Source: Arsukibacterium perlucidum DSM 18276 (lineage in GTDB: Bacteria > Pseudomonadota > Gammaproteobacteria > Enterobacterales > Alteromonadaceae). Taken from it: a stretch of 55,131 nt of DNA. The stretch covers positions 1 to 55,131 of the forward strand of contig NZ_KB907726.1 in assembly GCF_000382165.1 (NCBI RefSeq), given 5' to 3'. Position 1 is the stretch's first letter; each line of letters begins with the position of its first letter. The position numbers and the translations under genes are program-made. Below, piece by piece: positions 8,062 to 18,272 of the stretch. The notes beneath the pieces were generated by a model, which saw only the letters and a list, made by a program, of their open reading frames with translations, had not been told where the DNA came from and made no database searches.

Positions 8062-9873
8062 ATGCTTTTATCATCGTTAGTAGCGCAAGCCAGCCCGTTG
8101 TCTGAGCAACAGGTGCAGCAACTGCAGGGTCTGGTGAGCCAGCTGAACCCCATTCAGCAAGCCTGGGTCAGCGGCTATCTGGCAGCCAGTGCCCAGTTAG
8201 CGGGTGGCCAGGCCACAGCACCGACAGCCGCGGCAGCAAGCAGCGCCAGCCTGACTATAGTGTATGGCTCGCAAACCGGTAATGCCCGCCATCTAGCTGA
8301 AGCGCTGGCAGGTTTAGCCAAAGCAAAGAACATCGCTGCTAAGGTCGTCGATTTAGCTGATTATAAAAGCAGCCAGCTGAAAAATGAGCAGTATCTGATT
8401 ATTGTTACCTCTACCTATGGTGAGGGCGAACCGCCGGAAAATGCGGTCAGTTTTTATAACTTTTTGTTCAGCAAAAAAGCACCGAAAGTGCCGCAACTTA
8501 AATTTGCGGTACTGGGGCTGGGCGATACCAGTTATGAATTTTTCTGTAAAACCGCCGCCGACTTTGACGAGCGCCTGGCCGAATTAGGCGGTCAGCGCTT
8601 GCAGGCCCGCGCTGATCTGGACGTCGACTATGATGCTGCTGCCACGAGCTGGAATAATGCCCTGATTAGTGTGGTAGAGCCGGAATTTGCCAGCGCACCG
8701 TCGGCTCAGGTGATTAACTGGCCGGGTCAGGCAGCAGCGGCAGCGGCCAGCCAGTACACTAAACAGCAGCCGTTTGCGGCTGAGTTATACACAAACCAGA
8801 AAATTACTGGCCGTGATTCAACGAAAGACGTACGGCATATTGAAATTTCACTGCAGGGTTCTGATTTAACTTATCAGCCAGGTGATGCACTGGGCCTGTA
8901 TTTTAATAACGACCCGGCACTGGTGGCTGAACTGCTAAGCCTTACCGCTCTGCAAAGCACCGCTGAGGTCAGCCTTAGCAATCAGAGCTTAAGCTTGTTC
9001 GACGCCCTGACCGAGCAGCTGGAACTTACTCAGTCGTACCCGGCCTTTGTTGAAAAATATGCTGCAGCCACTGCTAACGACGCCTTACTGCAATTGGCGG
9101 CGGATAAAGCCGCGCTACGTGCTTATCTGGCCGAGCGGCAAATTATCGATATTGTCCGCGATTATCCGGTGACTGACAATCCAATCACCGCTCAGCAATT
9201 GGTCGATGCGCTGCGTAAGCAACAACCGCGTTTGTACTCCATCGCCTCATCGCAGGCGGAAGTAGCAGAGGAAGTGCATTTAACGGTGGCGGTGGTGCGC
9301 TACGATGCCTTTGGTCAGCCACATTTAGGCGGTGCCTCCGGCTATTTAGCTGAGCGTTTAGCCGAGGGCGATAAAGTGCGGGTATTTGTTGAGCAGAATA
9401 ACAATTTCCGCTTACCGGCCAATGACGACACCCCGGTAATTATGATTGGCCCAGGTACCGGCATTGCGCCGTTCCGGGCGTTTTTACAGGAGCGGGATGC
9501 CCGCGGCGCCAGTGGTAAAAACTGGCTGTTTTTCGGTAACCCGCACTTTACCCAGGATTTTTTATATCAGGTGGAGTTACAGGGCTATTTAAAACAAGGC
9601 CTGCTTAGCAAGCTGGATGTCGCCTTCAGCCGGGACAGCGCTCAGAAAGTGTATGTACAGGATAAGTTGCGTAGACATGCAGCCGAGGTGTATCAGTGGC
9701 TGCAACAGGGTGCCCATGTCTATATTTGTGGTGATGCTAACCGGATGGCCAAAGATGTCCATCAGGTGCTGCTGGATATCGTGCAGCAACATGGCAGCAA
9801 AAACGCCGAACAGGCCCAGCAATATTTAGATGAATTACGAGTAGCCAAGCGTTACCAGAAGGATGTGTACTAA
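8062..9873 (+). CDS. cysJ: Sulfite reductase (NADPH) flavoprotein alpha subunit
   Basis: A 603-residue flavoprotein that passes electrons from NADPH via FAD and FMN to the CysI haemoprotein. The flavodoxin domain starts near residue 63 with the FMN loop GSQTGNA (69-75) and contains [13 protein letters not shown]. The FAD domain has RLYSIASS, and the NADPH domain has [16 protein letters not shown] and [13 protein letters not shown], ending in the typical RYQKDVY. Length and order equal E. coli CysJ. It is the first gene of cysJIH; its stop overlaps the cysI ATG by one base (TAATG). Confidence 0.96.
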   Translation: MLLSSLVAQASPLSEQQVQQLQGLVSQLNPIQQAWVSGYLAASAQLAGGQATAPTAAAASSASLTIVYGSQTGNARHLAEALAGLAKAKNIAAKVVDLADYKSSQLKNEQYLIIVTSTYGEGEPPENAVSFYNFLFSKKAPKVPQLKFAVLGLGDTSYEFFCKTAADFDERLAELGGQRLQARADLDVDYDAAATSWNNALISVVEPEFASAPSAQVINWPGQAAAAAASQYTKQQPFAAELYTNQKITGRDSTKDVRHIEISLQGSDLTYQPGDALGLYFNNDPALVAELLSLTALQSTAEVSLSNQSLSLFDALTEQLELTQSYPAFVEKYAAATANDALLQLAADKAALRAYLAERQIIDIVRDYPVTDNPITAQQLVDALRKQQPRLYSIASSQAEVAEEVHLTVAVVRYDAFGQPHLGGASGYLAERLAEGDKVRVFVEQNNNFRLPANDDTPVIMIGPGTGIAPFRAFLQERDARGASGKNWLFFGNPHFTQDFLYQVELQGYLKQGLLSKLDVAFSRDSAQKVYVQDKLRRHAAEVYQWLQQGAHVYICGDANRMAKDVHQVLLDIVQQHGSKNAEQAQQYLDELRVAKRYQKDVY

Positions 9874-11591
9874 TGAGCCAATATCCGATTAAACCTGAGC
9901 TGCAGGTCAGCGGTAAACTGTCTGACAACGAGCGGTTAAAGGCAGAAAGTAAACACCTGCGCGGCACTATCGAGCAGGATTTAAGCGATGAAGTCACCGG
10001 TGGCTTTAACGGCGATAACTTTATGCTGATCCGTTTTCACGGCATGTACCAGCAGGATGATCGCGATATCCGGGCCGAACGCGCCGCGCAAAAGCTGGAG
10101 CCATTGCACAACGTGATGCTGAGGGCGCGGATGCCTGGCGGTATTATCACCCCGCAGCAATGGCTGGCAATTGATCAGTTTGCTGCGGATAAAACCCTGT
10201 ATGGCAGTATTCGCTTAACTACCCGCCAGACTTTTCAGTTTCATGGCGTGTTAAAACCGAATATTAAGCCGATGCACCAGTTTTTAAACAGCATTGGTAT
10301 CGACTCTATTGCTACCGCCGGCGACGTTAACCGCAACGTGCTATGTACTTCTAATCCGGTGGAATCTGAGCTGCATCAGCAGGCCTACCAGTGGGCGGTG
10401 CAGATCAGCGAGCACTTACTGCCAAAAACCCGCGCTTATGCTGAGCTGTGGCTGGATGAAGACAAAATCGAAACCACGGAAACCGAGCCGGTGCTGGGTG
10501 AAAACTACTTACCACGTAAGTTTAAAACCACGGTGGTGATCCCGCCGCATAACGATATTGATGTCCATGCTAATGATCTGAACTTTGTCGCCATTGCCGA
10601 GCACGGCAAGCTGATTGGCTTTAACGTGCTGGTGGGCGGTGGCCTGGCGATGACCTTTGGCGATACCTCGACCTATCCGCGGAAGGCAGAAGTGCTGGGC
10701 TTTATTAGTCTGGAGCACACCTTAAAAGTGGCCGAGCATGTGGTCAGCGTGCAGCGCGATTATGGCGACCGGGTAAACCGTAAAAATGCCAAAACCAAAT
10801 ACACCATCGACCGGATTGGCCTTGATACCTTTAAGGCCGAAGTGGAGCAGCGGGTAGGCGTGGCTTTTACACCGGCTAAACCATTTGAGTTTACCACCCG
10901 CGGCGATCGCTTTGGCTGGGTAGAGGGCATTGATGGCAAACACCATTTAACCTTATTTATTGAAAATGGCCGGGTGCTGGATTTTCCCGGTAAACCACTG
11001 AAAACGGGCCTGGCAGCTATTGCTAAAGTGCACCAGGGTGATTTTCGGATGACTGCTAACCAGAACCTGATTATCGCCGGCGTACCAGCGGAGCAAAAAG
11101 CGTTAATAGAACAGCTGGCCCGCGAGCACGGCTTAATTGATGATGCGCACAGCGAGCAGCGCAAAAACTCAATGGCCTGTGTGTCGTTCCCGACCTGTCC
11201 GCTGGCAATGGCCGAAGCTGAGCGTTACTTGCCAGAGCTGGTGGGTAAAGTAGAAGCATTGCTGACTAAACATCAGCTGGCTGACGATCACATTGTACTG
11301 CGGGTAACTGGCTGCCCTAACGGTTGTGGCCGGGCCATGCTGGCTGAAGTGGGCTTAGTTGGCCGGGCACCGGGAAAATATAATGTGTATCTGGGCGGCA
11401 ATAAAGTAGGCACCCGCATCCCTAAACTTTATTTAGATAATGTCGGCGAAACGCAAATCCTGAGCGAACTGGATAACTTAATTGGCCGCTGGGCTGTTAA
11501 TCGCAACAGTGGCGAATGCTTTGGCGATTTTGTGATTCGCACAGGAGTAGTGGCTGAAGTGAAAGTATCGAAGACCGACTTTCATGCCTGA
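9873..11591 (+). CDS. cysI: Sulfite reductase (NADPH) haemoprotein beta subunit
   Basis: 572 residues, full length. It reduces sulfite to sulfide with six electrons using a siroheme coupled to a 4Fe-4S cluster. The four cluster cysteines are in place: C436 and C442 in [11 protein letters not shown], and C481 and C485 in TGCPNGCGR. The siroheme-binding [12 protein letters not shown] motif is present near residue 115. It partners with CysJ upstream, and siroheme comes from cysG at 18.5 kb. The downstream cysH ATG at 11584 would overlap its end, but a later start is preferred. Confidence 0.97.
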   Translation: MSQYPIKPELQVSGKLSDNERLKAESKHLRGTIEQDLSDEVTGGFNGDNFMLIRFHGMYQQDDRDIRAERAAQKLEPLHNVMLRARMPGGIITPQQWLAIDQFAADKTLYGSIRLTTRQTFQFHGVLKPNIKPMHQFLNSIGIDSIATAGDVNRNVLCTSNPVESELHQQAYQWAVQISEHLLPKTRAYAELWLDEDKIETTETEPVLGENYLPRKFKTTVVIPPHNDIDVHANDLNFVAIAEHGKLIGFNVLVGGGLAMTFGDTSTYPRKAEVLGFISLEHTLKVAEHVVSVQRDYGDRVNRKNAKTKYTIDRIGLDTFKAEVEQRVGVAFTPAKPFEFTTRGDRFGWVEGIDGKHHLTLFIENGRVLDFPGKPLKTGLAAIAKVHQGDFRMTANQNLIIAGVPAEQKALIEQLAREHGLIDDAHSEQRKNSMACVSFPTCPLAMAEAERYLPELVGKVEALLTKHQLADDHIVLRVTGCPNGCGRAMLAEVGLVGRAPGKYNVYLGGNKVGTRIPKLYLDNVGETQILSELDNLIGRWAVNRNSGECFGDFVIRTGVVAEVKVSKTDFHA

Positions 11592-11637
11592 TTCGACAGC
11601 CCAACAGCAAACAGAGTTAACTATTGCAGGAATATCA

Positions 11638-12405
11638 ATGGCAGGAAACAGCATGATCGACAGTGTAACAACTGATTATCGACAAATACTGTTACAGGAT
11701 AGTGCCACCCAGCATGTCTGGCTGGCAGAAATAAACCAGCTGCTGAGTCCGATGAGTGCCACTGAGCGGGTGCGTTGGGCGCTGGCGAACTTGCCGGTGC
11801 AACCGATGCTAAGCTCCAGCTTTGGGATTCAGGCCGCGGTAATGCTGCACCTGGTGACAGTGCAGCGGCCGGATATTCCGGTGGTATTAACCGACACTGG
11901 CTATTTATTTCCTGAAACCTACCAGTTTATTGACCAGTTAACCGGGCAACTGGGTCTGAATTTACAGGTGTACCGGGCGGCATTATCGGCCAACTGGCAA
12001 CTGGCGCGTTATGGCGAGCAATGGTTAACGGCTGAGGGTACTAAGCAGTATAACCAGCTGAATAAAGTGGAGCCCATGCAGCGGGCACTGCGCGAACTGA
12101 AGGTCGGTAGCTGGTTTACCGGCTTACGCCGCAGCCAGAGCAGCAGCCGCGCCGAAAAAGACATTGTTGAAATTAGCCGTGGTGTGATAAAAATTCAGCC
12201 GATAATCGACTGGAGTAATAAAGACGTATTTTATTATTTGAAGCAGCATAACCTGCCGTATCACCCATTGTGGGAACAAGGCTATTTATCGGTGGGTGAT
12301 ACCCATTCTACCGTTAAATTTGAGCCGGGAATGAGTGAGGAAGACACCCGTTTTAATGGCTTTGGCCGTGAATGTGGCCTGCATATGGATGGCGACGGCA
12401 TTTAG
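11638..12405 (+). CDS. cysH: Phosphoadenosine phosphosulfate reductase
   Basis: Reduces PAPS to sulfite and PAP with thioredoxin. [16 protein letters not shown] is the PP-loop start, [14 protein letters not shown] follows, and the catalytic C-terminal RECGLHMDG is present. The single ECGLH cysteine without the extra Cys-Cys pair indicates a PAPS (not APS) enzyme. I chose the ATG at 11638 (AGGAA 6 nt upstream, about 255 residues). An ATG at 11584 would add 18 poorly conserved residues and overlap cysI, and it has no ribosome site; 11653 is also possible. It is the last gene of cysJIH, and its by-product PAP is hydrolysed by CysQ (20.0 kb). Confidence 0.95.
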   Translation: MAGNSMIDSVTTDYRQILLQDSATQHVWLAEINQLLSPMSATERVRWALANLPVQPMLSSSFGIQAAVMLHLVTVQRPDIPVVLTDTGYLFPETYQFIDQLTGQLGLNLQVYRAALSANWQLARYGEQWLTAEGTKQYNQLNKVEPMQRALRELKVGSWFTGLRRSQSSSRAEKDIVEISRGVIKIQPIIDWSNKDVFYYLKQHNLPYHPLWEQGYLSVGDTHSTVKFEPGMSEEDTRFNGFGRECGLHMDGDGI

Positions 12406-12414
12406 TACTGGCGG

Positions 12415-12442
12415 TTGCAAAAGCGCTTTAACGGGGCATAAT
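12415..12442 (+). promoter_or_regulatory. Candidate sigma-70 promoter of the mechanosensitive channel gene
   Basis: TTGCAA at 12415-12420 and CATAAT at 12437-12442 are separated by 16 bp, about 78 bp before the ATG at 12520. Consensus match only. Confidence 0.35.
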
Positions 12443-12519
12443 AGCGCCAGCATGCACTGCCGCTGCTAACGTAGCTGTCACCGTTATATCGCCTTTGCTA
12501 ACAGGGAATACGTTAATTT

Positions 12520-13782
12520 ATGTTTGATTACGATTTCAGTGCCATCCAGAGCTGGCTGGAGCAACACCCCGAAACTAATTTGTGGCTCAGTCTGGGCTTG
12601 CTGTTGCTGGTAGCCTGGCTCAGCAATTATATTGTTAAAAAAGTGCTGATCCGCGGTATTTTCCGCGCTCTGCGGGCCAGCGCTATTGGTCAGCATCAGG
12701 TGATTAAACACTCTGCTTTCGTGGCCCGGTTGGCCAATATTGTGCCGGCATTGGTTATCTCCAGAGGCATCACGCTGATTAACGGTGTGCCGGAAACCGT
12801 TACCACTATTGTCGTTAATGTCTGCAATGCTTTTGTGGTGCTGACCGTCGCCCTGGCGATTGCCAATATTCTCAGCCTGGTTAACACCGTATACGAGCAA
12901 CGACCCGATGCCAGAACCAAGCCGATAAAAGGTTATGTTCAGGTGTTAAAAATTCTGGTATTTACCGTCGCAGCCATTTTAATGATTGCCGCGTTAGTTG
13001 ATCGCTCACCATTAATCTTGTTGTCGGGCCTGGGCGCTATGGCGGCAGTATTAATGTTGATTTTCCAGGATACTATTTTATCCCTGGTCGCCAGCGTGCA
13101 GATTTCCTCGAACGACGTGATCCGGGTTGGCGACTGGGTAGAAATGCCACAACTGCATGCTGACGGTGATGTAATTGATATTGCGCTGCACACAGTAAAA
13201 GTGCAGAACTGGGACAAAACCATCACCACTATCCCAACCCGGCGTTTTATGACCGATGCCTTTAAAAACTGGCGTGGTATGCAGCAGTCGGGCGGGCGGC
13301 GGATTAAGCGCAGCCTGATGCTGGATCAGCAAAGTATTCATTTTCTGGATGCCGACGAGCGTAAACGGTTAAACCGTTTTAGTTTGTTGCAGGATTATCT
13401 GGCTGAAAAACAGCAGGAAATTGATAGCTGGAACAGTGAGCTGGCCGAGCGGGGACAGGAGCCCGTCAATACCCGGCGCATTACCAATATTGGTACTTTC
13501 CGTGCTTATGTGCAGCGCTATTTATCCAGCCACCCCGGCGTGCATCAGCAGATGACGCTGATGGCACGCCAGTTAGCCCCCGGTGCTGATGGCTTGCCGC
13601 TGGAAATCTACTGCTTTACCAATACCACCGCCTGGCTGGCGTATGAAGGTATCCAGTCAGATATTTTTGACCATTTACTGGCCATTTTGCCGGAATTTGG
13701 TTTGCGGGTATATCAGCACCCCAGTGGTATCGATATCCGGGCCATTCAGCTAACCAGAGCAGTTGATGAAAAGCCCGCTTAA
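12520..13782 (+). CDS. mscM: MscS-family mechanosensitive channel, YbdG/MscM type
   Basis: A 420-residue inner-membrane protein with about five helices in the first 190 residues, then the MscS beta domain. The pore-lining/beta-domain junction is readable as LSGLGAMAAVLMLIFQDTIL followed by LVASVQIS..DVIRVGDWVEMP. The size and the long cytoplasmic insert (residues 265-330) fit E. coli YbdG (415 aa) rather than the 286-aa MscS. It releases solutes during osmotic downshock, usually with small conductance. It stands alone between cysH and ahpC, with a hairpin downstream. Confidence 0.85.
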   Translation: MFDYDFSAIQSWLEQHPETNLWLSLGLLLLVAWLSNYIVKKVLIRGIFRALRASAIGQHQVIKHSAFVARLANIVPALVISRGITLINGVPETVTTIVVNVCNAFVVLTVALAIANILSLVNTVYEQRPDARTKPIKGYVQVLKILVFTVAAILMIAALVDRSPLILLSGLGAMAAVLMLIFQDTILSLVASVQISSNDVIRVGDWVEMPQLHADGDVIDIALHTVKVQNWDKTITTIPTRRFMTDAFKNWRGMQQSGGRRIKRSLMLDQQSIHFLDADERKRLNRFSLLQDYLAEKQQEIDSWNSELAERGQEPVNTRRITNIGTFRAYVQRYLSSHPGVHQQMTLMARQLAPGADGLPLEIYCFTNTTAWLAYEGIQSDIFDHLLAILPEFGLRVYQHPSGIDIRAIQLTRAVDEKPA

Positions 13783-13799
13783 ATTAGCCGATTAAAACC

Positions 13800-13828
13800 A
13801 CAAGGCGCTTGAGAAATCAGCGCCTTGT
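13800..13828 (+). terminator. Hairpin terminator after mscM
   Basis: ACAAGGCGC and GCGCCTTGT form a perfect 9-bp stem with an 11-nt loop, 17 bp after the mscM stop. There is no strong T-tract on the plus strand, so efficiency is uncertain. Confidence 0.6.
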
Positions 13829-14027
13829 CCTCATCTAAACAGCTGTGTTGTCACGTAGTTAATACGCTAAAGATTATGATTAGCAACCTGGTTGACTTTT
13901 AATTTATAAAAACGATTAGAGTGATTAATTTAATTCGTTTTAAAAACTTAAGATGGCTGGCTATGATAGCTGACATTGAGAACGCGGAAATTTACTAACC
14001 TATTTACTAACCGAAAGGAGCAAGACT

Positions 14028-14594
14028 ATGTCTTCAATTATCAATACTAAAATTAAGCCATTCAAAGCCACTGCATTTCATCAGGGCAAATTTGTTCCGG
14101 TAACTGAGCAGGACATCCTGGGCAAATGGGCTGTAGTGTGTTTTTACCCGGCTGACTTCACTTTCGTTTGCCCGACAGAATTAGGCGACCTGGCTGATTT
14201 TTATGCTAAGTTCCAGGAAATCGGTGTTGAAGTATACTCAGTATCTACTGACACTCACTTCACTCACAAAGCGTGGCACGATGCGTCTGAAACCATCAAA
14301 AAAATCACTTACCCAATGATCGGCGACCCGACCGGTGCCATTACCCGTAACTTTGGCGTAATGATTGAAGAAGATGGCCTGGCGCTGCGCGGTACTTTTG
14401 TTATCAACCCGGAAGGCGAAATCAAAGTTGCTGAAATTCACGACTTAGGTATCGGCCGCTCTGCTGCTGAGCTGTTCCGTAAAGTACAAGCTGCCCAGTA
14501 TGTTGCTAACCACGACGGTGAAGTATGTCCGGCGAAATGGACTCCGGGTGAAGCGACATTAGCGCCTTCACTGGACCTGGTTGGTAAAATCTAA
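14028..14594 (+). CDS. ahpC: Alkyl hydroperoxide reductase subunit C (2-Cys peroxiredoxin)
   Basis: A 188-residue AhpC1-type peroxiredoxin that reduces H2O2 and organic peroxides in the cytoplasm. The peroxidatic Cys is C48 in FTFVCPTE and the resolving Cys is C167 in GEVCPAKW. A very strong ribosome site (GAAAGGAG) precedes the ATG, fitting an abundant protein. Upstream, a 245-bp AT-rich gap (13783-14027) contains TTGACT at 13892 as a possible -35. OxyR control is expected from family knowledge, but I could not define an OxyR site. It is followed by ahpF after a hairpin-rich gap. Confidence 0.97.
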   Translation: MSSIINTKIKPFKATAFHQGKFVPVTEQDILGKWAVVCFYPADFTFVCPTELGDLADFYAKFQEIGVEVYSVSTDTHFTHKAWHDASETIKKITYPMIGDPTGAITRNFGVMIEEDGLALRGTFVINPEGEIKVAEIHDLGIGRSAAELFRKVQAAQYVANHDGEVCPAKWTPGEATLAPSLDLVGKI

Positions 14595-14607
14595 GCAGTG
14601 CAGCAAC

Positions 14608-14716
14608 CTGCAGTTTACTGCAGCGGGACCTGACTACAGCCCTTCTGAAGAAGCTGTAGCTCAGCTTCCCTCTGCCAGACTACGGTTTGGTACCCGGGCA
14701 GGCAACGCCTGCCCGG
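14608..14716 (+). other. Intercistronic hairpin cluster between ahpC and ahpF
   Basis: Three inverted repeats lie in the 213-bp gap: CTGCAG-TTTA-CTGCAG (14608-14623), GAAGCT...AGCTTC (14650-14668), and a strong CCGGGCAGG-CAACG-CCTGCCCGG (14694-14716). None has a T-tract. They could limit readthrough into ahpF or protect the ahpC mRNA end, giving more AhpC than AhpF. Confidence 0.5.
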
Positions 14717-14807
14717 ACTATCCCGGATACTATGCTTACAGCCCGTAAATTTGGGCTGAGGCTTTGTTACGCTGATTTTTTTATCGTCTGAATTTTTTGG
14801 AGTTTTT

Positions 14808-16352
14808 ATGTTAGATACTAACCTGAAGCAAACACTTAAAACTTATTTGCAGAACCTGAAAACCGAGGTTGAGCTGGTGGTATCTTTAGACGATAGCGCC
14901 AAAGCTGCTGAAGTAGAACAACTGGCTAATGATATTGCCGGTTTATCAGATTTCGTGTCGTTGCGTCGCGACGATGCCGCTATGGACCGTAAACCGGCGA
15001 TGCTGGTGCGGTCGGTAGCTAAAGACACCCATATTACTTTTGCCGGGGTGCCACTTGGCCACGAGTTCACCTCATTAGTGCTGGCGCTGCTGCACTCCGG
15101 TGGTCACCCAATCAAAGTCGAAGCCGATACCATAGAACAAATTCGCCAGTTACCAGGCAAATTCGCTTTTGAAACCTATATTTCATTAAGCTGCCAAACC
15201 TGCCCGGAAGTGGTGCAGGCGCTGAATATTATGGCAGCGACTAACCCGAACATTACCAACGTGATGATCGATGGCGCCATGTTCCAGGACGAAGTCAGTA
15301 AACGTAATGTCATGGCGGTGCCGTCAGTATTTTTAAATGGTGAGCTGTTCTCGCAAGGGGCGATTACCCTGGAGAAAATTATCCAGAAAATCGATGTTAA
15401 CGCCGAGAAACGCCAGGCGGAGGCGCTGAAAAGCAAAGCCGAATTTGATGTGTTAGTAGTAGGCGGCGGCCCGGCCGGTGCTTCTGCTGCCGTGTATGCC
15501 GCCCGTAAAGGCCTGAATACCGGTATTTTAGCCGAGCGTTTTGGTGGCCAGGTGGCTGATACCGTCGGTATCGAAAACTTTATTTCGGTTAAATACACCG
15601 AAGGCCCGAAGCTGGTTAACGCCTTAGAAGCCCATGTCCGGGAATATGATGTCGATATTATGAACAACCAGCGGGCGGTGAAGTTAAGTCGTGCTGACAA
15701 GGTGGAGCTGGAACTGGCTAATGGCGCGGTGTTAAAGAGTAAAACCCTTGTTCTGGCGCCAGGTGCGCGCTGGAGAGAAATGAACGTGCCGGGTGAGCAG
15801 GAATACCGTGGCAAAGGTGTGGCGTACTGCCCACATTGTGATGGCCCGTTATTTAAAGGTAAAAAAGTGGCGGTGATTGGTGGTGGTAACTCGGGTATTG
15901 AGGCTGCTATCGACTTAGCCGGTATTGTTGAGCATGTTACAGTGCTGGAATTTGCTGCCACGCTGCGGGCCGATGCGGTCCTGGTGAAAAAAGCCAATTC
16001 AATGGGCAACATTACCATTATTACCGAAGCGCAAAGTACCGAGGTTACCGGTGATGGTAACCGGGTCAATGGCATTAATTATACCGACCGCAAAACCGGT
16101 GAGGCGCACCATATTGAACTTGCGGGTATTTTTGTTCAGATTGGTTTGGTGCCAAACACTGAATGGTTGCGCGGCGCACTGGAGTTATCGCCACGCGGTG
16201 AAATTATTGTCGACGAGCGCGGCCAGACCTCAGTACCGGGCGTATTTGCCGCCGGTGATGCCACCACTGTGCCCTATAAGCAAATAATCATTGCCATGGG
16301 TGCCGGTGCGAATGCTTCGCTGGGAGCATTTGATTATCTGATCCGGCACTAA
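14808..16352 (+). CDS. ahpF: Alkyl hydroperoxide reductase subunit F
   Basis: A 514-residue FAD/NADH disulfide reductase that recharges AhpC. The N-terminal tandem thioredoxin folds hold the redox pair C129/C132 (CQTC), the same numbering as in E. coli. The FAD motif is [19 protein letters not shown] (from about 216), the thioredoxin-reductase-like pair is C341/C344 (CPHC), and the NADH motif is [17 protein letters not shown]. The C-terminal [14 protein letters not shown] completes the FAD site. It pairs with ahpC directly upstream. A TTCG-loop terminator follows. Confidence 0.96.
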   Translation: MLDTNLKQTLKTYLQNLKTEVELVVSLDDSAKAAEVEQLANDIAGLSDFVSLRRDDAAMDRKPAMLVRSVAKDTHITFAGVPLGHEFTSLVLALLHSGGHPIKVEADTIEQIRQLPGKFAFETYISLSCQTCPEVVQALNIMAATNPNITNVMIDGAMFQDEVSKRNVMAVPSVFLNGELFSQGAITLEKIIQKIDVNAEKRQAEALKSKAEFDVLVVGGGPAGASAAVYAARKGLNTGILAERFGGQVADTVGIENFISVKYTEGPKLVNALEAHVREYDVDIMNNQRAVKLSRADKVELELANGAVLKSKTLVLAPGARWREMNVPGEQEYRGKGVAYCPHCDGPLFKGKKVAVIGGGNSGIEAAIDLAGIVEHVTVLEFAATLRADAVLVKKANSMGNITIITEAQSTEVTGDGNRVNGINYTDRKTGEAHHIELAGIFVQIGLVPNTEWLRGALELSPRGEIIVDERGQTSVPGVFAAGDATTVPYKQIIIAMGAGANASLGAFDYLIRH

Positions 16353-16391
16353 GTTAACGATTTAACGGGATACCTCTCTCATCCCTCTTTG

Positions 16392-16418
16392 GCGGTAACT
16401 TCGGTTACCGCTTTTTTT
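16392..16418 (+). terminator. Intrinsic terminator of ahpF (TTCG tetraloop)
   Basis: GCGGTAAC-TTCG-GTTACCGC followed by seven T on the plus strand: an 8-bp stem with an extra-stable tetraloop, about 40 bp after the ahpF stop. The convergent PDZ gene ends inside the T-tract at 16417. Confidence 0.88.
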
Positions 16419-17286
16419 ATTCGCACTGGCGGTCGGTCACCTTCCAGACTACAGGCTGCCAATATTGCGCCGGATCGGTTCTTTCATCAGGGTTTTCAAT
16501 ATAACGGCTGGCAAGATGATATACCTTATTCGGTTCAACATTTAACGTTAACACCTGAGTAAGTTGTTTTTTACGCTCCCAAAGGTCTGACCGACTCCAT
16601 CTGACCCTGGGCAAATAGATTTGCTCGGCGAGTTCAATATCCTGTGATCCGGTGTCGACCTTTACCACATCGGTGCGACGGGAGCGCTCAATCCTAAAAT
16701 CAACGTCTCCGGCTGCGCGAATAGCGGTGGGGAACAACTCTTTGCTCCTGGGCGGATTATAAAATACTGAAATAAAGCCACAACCGCCAGTTTGCGCTGA
16801 TTGTGGGCCATCTGCACTTTGTACAGGGTTAATCACTAAACGCCAGGCCGGAATAGTACGGCGGGTTACTGTGCTTTGTAAATTGATTGCCTTACCTGCG
16901 CGGTTAACCCAAACGTTAAACGGTTTACCCTCTTCAAAATCATTTAACAATGCCAGTACATCCTCAAGGGTGGTTGAGTCAAGCGCGGCATTATTAATTT
17001 GTAACACTTTGTCACCCTCTTTTACCCCGGCTCTTTCTGCGTCTGAACCCGGTGTTACCGCCAATATCTTATGTTTCCGGTCCATTACCGCGCCAAAATG
17101 GTAGTAATTGCGGGTAGGCTCTTCAATTACCAGTGGCCCGTCTTCTGCTGAATTGCCCGACGCCATTATCGCTGCCTGAACTGCTTCAATAATGTCCTGC
17201 GAGGGGGCGGGCTGTTGCGCATTGGCGCCAGTAAGCCAGAGTGCCGTCATGATGGTGCCAAGCCGGGCCAGTTTTGTTGCTTTCAT
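16417..17286 (-). CDS. Secreted PDZ-domain protein in ECF sigma operon
   Basis: 289 residues with a signal peptide (cleavage near ANA-QQP, residue 23), so probably periplasmic. Residues about 60-150 form a PDZ domain (AVTPGSDAERAGVKEGDKVLQINN is readable in two halves). No protease triad is visible, so it is not a DegP/DegS-type protease. The C-terminal half is unfamiliar. It is the last gene of a sigma, anti-sigma, PDZ operon, overlapping the upstream gene by four bases (17283-17286). I infer a sensor or effector that binds peptides or the anti-sigma in the periplasm; function is not established. Confidence 0.75.
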   Translation of the reverse strand: MKATKLARLGTIMTALWLTGANAQQPAPSQDIIEAVQAAIMASGNSAEDGPLVIEEPTRNYYHFGAVMDRKHKILAVTPGSDAERAGVKEGDKVLQINNAALDSTTLEDVLALLNDFEEGKPFNVWVNRAGKAINLQSTVTRRTIPAWRLVINPVQSADGPQSAQTGGCGFISVFYNPPRSKELFPTAIRAAGDVDFRIERSRRTDVVKVDTGSQDIELAEQIYLPRVRWSRSDLWERKKQLTQVLTLNVEPNKVYHLASRYIENPDERTDPAQYWQPVVWKVTDRQCE

Positions 17287-17663
17287 AAGGTATATGTCCG
17301 TGGCTGAGGTTTATTCAATTGCTGGCGCTGCGCTATCAAACGTTGCACTTGCTCGTGATCGTTGCGAATAATTGAGTGCTGAATTGCCGCGTCCAGTTGT
17401 TCCAGTTGATAACTGTTGATTGTGCTCGCCTCCGGGTTGTTAAGTGCTATTTGGGTTGGTTCAGTGTGGCCGGTATAAAGGATGCCACTTAAGATACCAA
17501 TAAATGCCAGGCTGGCAGCACTGCTTAACCAGAGTGCAACTTTGCGTCTTTTTTGATTGAGACGTTGCTGTAGCTGCTGCCAGATTAAGTCGTCGGCAGT
17601 TTCCTGATGAGCGGCAGTTAAGCGCTGACCCAGCAGCTCACTGAATTGTTGTTGCTTACTCAT
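17283..17663 (-). CDS. Small single-pass membrane protein, probable anti-sigma factor
   Basis: 126 residues: a cytoplasmic N-terminus (1-41), one membrane helix (about 42-63, following the basic KRRK), and a periplasmic Gln-rich tail. This topology and its position directly after the ECF sigma gene (4-bp overlaps on both sides) are typical of anti-sigma factors. I see no zinc-binding ZAS motif (HxxxCxxC), so assignment rests on context and topology. It might instead be a regulator scaffold for the PDZ protein. Confidence 0.6.
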   Translation of the reverse strand: MSKQQQFSELLGQRLTAAHQETADDLIWQQLQQRLNQKRRKVALWLSSAASLAFIGILSGILYTGHTEPTQIALNNPEASTINSYQLEQLDAAIQHSIIRNDHEQVQRLIAQRQQLNKPQPRTYTL

Positions 17664-18217
17664 GGTTTGCCCTGCTCAAGTTGAGTTGCTAGTTTAATTA
17701 ATGCCCGCCGGTATTGCTGGCGGATATTTTGCTCAGATAGTTGCAGTAATTCGGCCAGTTGCTGGTGGCTGTAGCCCTCTACCGCATACAACCAAACCAT
17801 TACCCGCTGCTGTTCAGACAGTACCGCCATAATGCGTTCAATATCATCCAGTCGGGTTAGCGAATCTATGGCGCTATTCCAGCTTTGATCACTAATGTTC
17901 TCGCTCTCGTCATCACTAAGCAGCTGTTGCCGGTTACTTTGCCGCAGCGTATCCAGCGCTAACCTGACGCTAAGTTGCTTTAACCAGCCGCCTACTGCTA
18001 ACGGCTGCTTAATATCTGACAGGCAAGCAAATGCCTTAATGAAAATATCCTGAGTCAGGTCACGGCCATCTTCGGCAGAACCCAGCATGCCACTACATAA
18101 ACGGAGTACCGCATCAGCGAAGTGACTGTAAAAGCGCTTTAAGGCTTCTGGCTGGCCGCGCTGGGCTGCTTTGATAATCTCAGGCGCTATAGGTCTGCCA
18201 AATCCGTGTGCTGACAC
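17660..18217 (-). CDS. ECF-type RNA polymerase sigma factor
   Basis: A 185-residue sigma-70 family protein. Region 2 is residues about 25-95 (LRLCSGMLGSAEDGRDLTQDIFIKAF is readable in parts); region 4 is about 130-180 with the HTH GYSHQQLAELLQLSEQNIRQ. The length and two-domain structure are typical ECF. The start is GTG at 18217 with AAGGA 7 nt before it. It heads an operon with a putative anti-sigma and a PDZ protein, all overlapping. A matching ECF-style promoter lies 29 bp upstream (18246-18272), suggesting autoregulation. Confidence 0.88.
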   Translation of the reverse strand: MSAHGFGRPIAPEIIKAAQRGQPEALKRFYSHFADAVLRLCSGMLGSAEDGRDLTQDIFIKAFACLSDIKQPLAVGGWLKQLSVRLALDTLRQSNRQQLLSDDESENISDQSWNSAIDSLTRLDDIERIMAVLSEQQRVMVWLYAVEGYSHQQLAELLQLSEQNIRQQYRRALIKLATQLEQGKP

Positions 18218-18245
18218 CGGGTATCCTTGTGTTGTTTTACTATAA

Positions 18246-18272
18246 GACGCTTTGACATTACAAAGTGTGACA
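18246..18272 (-). promoter_or_regulatory. Likely autoregulatory ECF promoter of the sigma operon
   Basis: Read on the minus strand, TGTCACA (18272-18266) is followed by exactly 16 bp and then CGTC (18249-18246), 29 bp before the GTG start. TGTCACA-N16-CGTC is the kind of -35/-10 pair known for some ECF groups (for example ECF41). The spacing and distance to the gene fit an autoregulated promoter. Confidence 0.6.

Noticed and set aside
10509..11259. Minus-strand ORFs inside cysI
   Set aside because: Antisense to conserved siroheme-binding and cluster regions of cysI; no independent support.
13783..14027. OxyR binding site before ahpC
   Set aside because: Expected from known regulation, but I could not find four ATAG/CTAT-type half sites at the right spacing.
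15176..16075. 299-codon ORF on the minus strand inside ahpF
   Set aside because: It is antisense to a full-length, motif-complete ahpF, and its product is Ser/Thr/Pro-rich with no recognisable domain. It is a shadow of codon bias.
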